Shown here in pieces: positions 63,242-64,000 of a stretch of DNA of 64,000 nucleotides. The stretch comes from Actinomyces oris (GTDB taxonomy: Bacteria > Actinomycetota > Actinomycetes > Actinomycetales > Actinomycetaceae). The stretch lies in the NCBI RefSeq assembly GCF_001553935.1, contig NZ_CP014232.1:1302001-1366000 (forward strand). The letters run 5' to 3'. Both the position numbers and the translations under genes were made by a program. The first letter of the stretch is position 1. Each line of letters opens with the position of its first letter. A model generated the notes under the pieces. The model was not told where the DNA came from and did no database searches. It saw only the letters and a program-made list of their open reading frames with translations.

Positions 63242-64000
63242 GTGCCAGCCCCAGACGTCCCACCGCGCCACTCGCCGTTCGGGCGCGCCATCACCGGGCT
63301 GACCGTGATTGTTCTTGGCCTGGGCACCCTGGTCGGCTACTCCCCGGATCCTTCTCGGCGCGCCCAGATGACGGTGCTGCTCGTCATGGCCGGGCTCGTC
63401 GCCGCCTCCCTGTGGCTGCGGCGGCGCGACCGGCGTGCCCACGAGCGGCGCCTGACCCAGGAGACCGCCGCGCGCGCCGTCGCCGAGGACCGCCTCGTCA
63501 TCGCCCGTGAGCTGCACGACGCCGTCTCCGGCAACCTCGGCGCCATCACCGTGCGCTGCGCCGTGGCCCGGCGCCTCGAGATCACCCCCGACGGGCTGCG
63601 AACCGCACTCGACGACGTTGAGACCGCCTCCCGCGAGGCCACTGACGCGTTGCGGCGCATGCTCGCCGTCCTGCGCGACGAGAACATGCCCCCGATGCCC
63701 GGGGCGCTGGCGGCGATCCCGGCGGGAGACGCGGCGGCAGCCGGCCCCGGCCCCGTCAACAGCCTCGCCGAGGCCCTTCTGGAGCTGATCGGCAGGGCCC
63801 GCCGCACCGGCGTGGCCGTCGATCTCGACGCCGATGCGCCGCACATCGGCGCAGATGCGGGCGCTGCCCGACCCGCGGCGATGACCGATGGTCTCCCGGC
63901 TTCGACGGCGCAGGCCGCTACCCGGGTCGTGGCCGAGGCCCTGGCCAACACCGCCCGCCACGCCGGCCCCACGCGCGCCCGCGTGACTCTTCGCCGCGAG
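63242..64000 (+). CDS. NarL-family sensor histidine kinase, 3' end beyond the window
   Basis: The visible 253 residues start at a GTG; a -10-like tagact lies about ten bases upstream, so the transcript may be leaderless. Two membrane helices (ITGLTVIVLGLGTLVGY and MTVLLVMAGLVAASLWL) are followed by a HisKA_3 domain with phospho-acceptor His92 in ARELHDAVSGNLG. The ATPase N-box begins in VVAEALANTARHAG. The response-regulator gene is probably just beyond the window. It likely controls the divergent exporter operon. Confidence 0.88.
   Translation, partial: MPAPDVPPRHSPFGRAITGLTVIVLGLGTLVGYSPDPSRRAQMTVLLVMAGLVAASLWLRRRDRRAHERRLTQETAARAVAEDRLVIARELHDAVSGNLGAITVRCAVARRLEITPDGLRTALDDVETASREATDALRRMLAVLRDENMPPMPGALAAIPAGDAAAAGPGPVNSLAEALLELIGRARRTGVAVDLDADAPHIGADAGAARPAAMTDGLPASTAQAATRVVAEALANTARHAGPTRARVTLRRE

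Noticed and set aside
1..64000. tRNA or rRNA genes
   Set aside because: No T-loop-like sequence in a cloverleaf context and no rRNA-like stretch was seen when reading the intergenic regions.

Overview
The window is very GC-rich and uses actinobacterial gene styles: GTG and TTG starts, ATGA overlaps, and low-complexity Ala/Pro tails. Gene families such as DUF4244 and Rv3654c-type TadE pilins, YbjN proteins, Excalibur lipoproteins, class III NrdD/NrdG and a clade-3 catalase together suggest an oral, facultatively anaerobic Actinomyces-like member of the Actinomycetaceae. This is inference from gene content; there is no rRNA or tRNA in the window.

Left part (1-17 kb): the 3' end of an IS3/IS481-type element is followed by a TPP riboswitch that controls a thiamine ABC transporter (thiB-thiP-thiQ). 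A large DUF4011/DUF3320 helicase-nuclease follows, bracketed by identical 82-bp palindromic repeats (family A). Next is an uncharacterised gene set: a zinc-ribbon protein, a disordered protein, two YbjN-domain proteins and a 1011-residue TPR-like protein.

Middle (17-37 kb): a glutathionyl-hydroquinone-reductase-like GST whose translation start has been tandemly duplicated, a GalT/HIT-like DUF4921 protein, a broken VapBC module, a CPA2 cation/proton antiporter, a GPP34 protein, a SWIM-SNF2 helicase, three minor Tad-pilin genes without their machinery, a heterodimeric ABC exporter, an MrfA-like DUF1998 helicase, and two secreted proteins (PKD-like and DUF6318). A second palindromic repeat family (B) occurs three times at gene ends.

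Right part (37-64 kb): an M28 membrane peptidase, a DUF559 gene whose 3' end lies inside a 122-bp palindrome (family C, second copy with compensatory changes), nrdD-nrdG behind a pair of NrdR boxes, katA, an intact VapBC, a nitroreductase, a CPBP protease, two Excalibur lipoproteins, and then a defence island (52.1-60.7 kb). In the island, a 5-methylcytosine methyltransferase and a Vsr endonuclease face a three-gene operon of DUF262, Z1-helicase and PD-(D/E)XK (DUF4420-like) proteins. The operon is clearly more AT-rich than its surroundings. It resembles Mza-type and MutL/Z1 restriction systems, but a DUF262 protein stands where those systems have a GHKL ATPase (and, in Mza, an AIPR protein). 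The window ends with an ABC-2-type exporter operon divergent from a truncated NarL-family histidine kinase.
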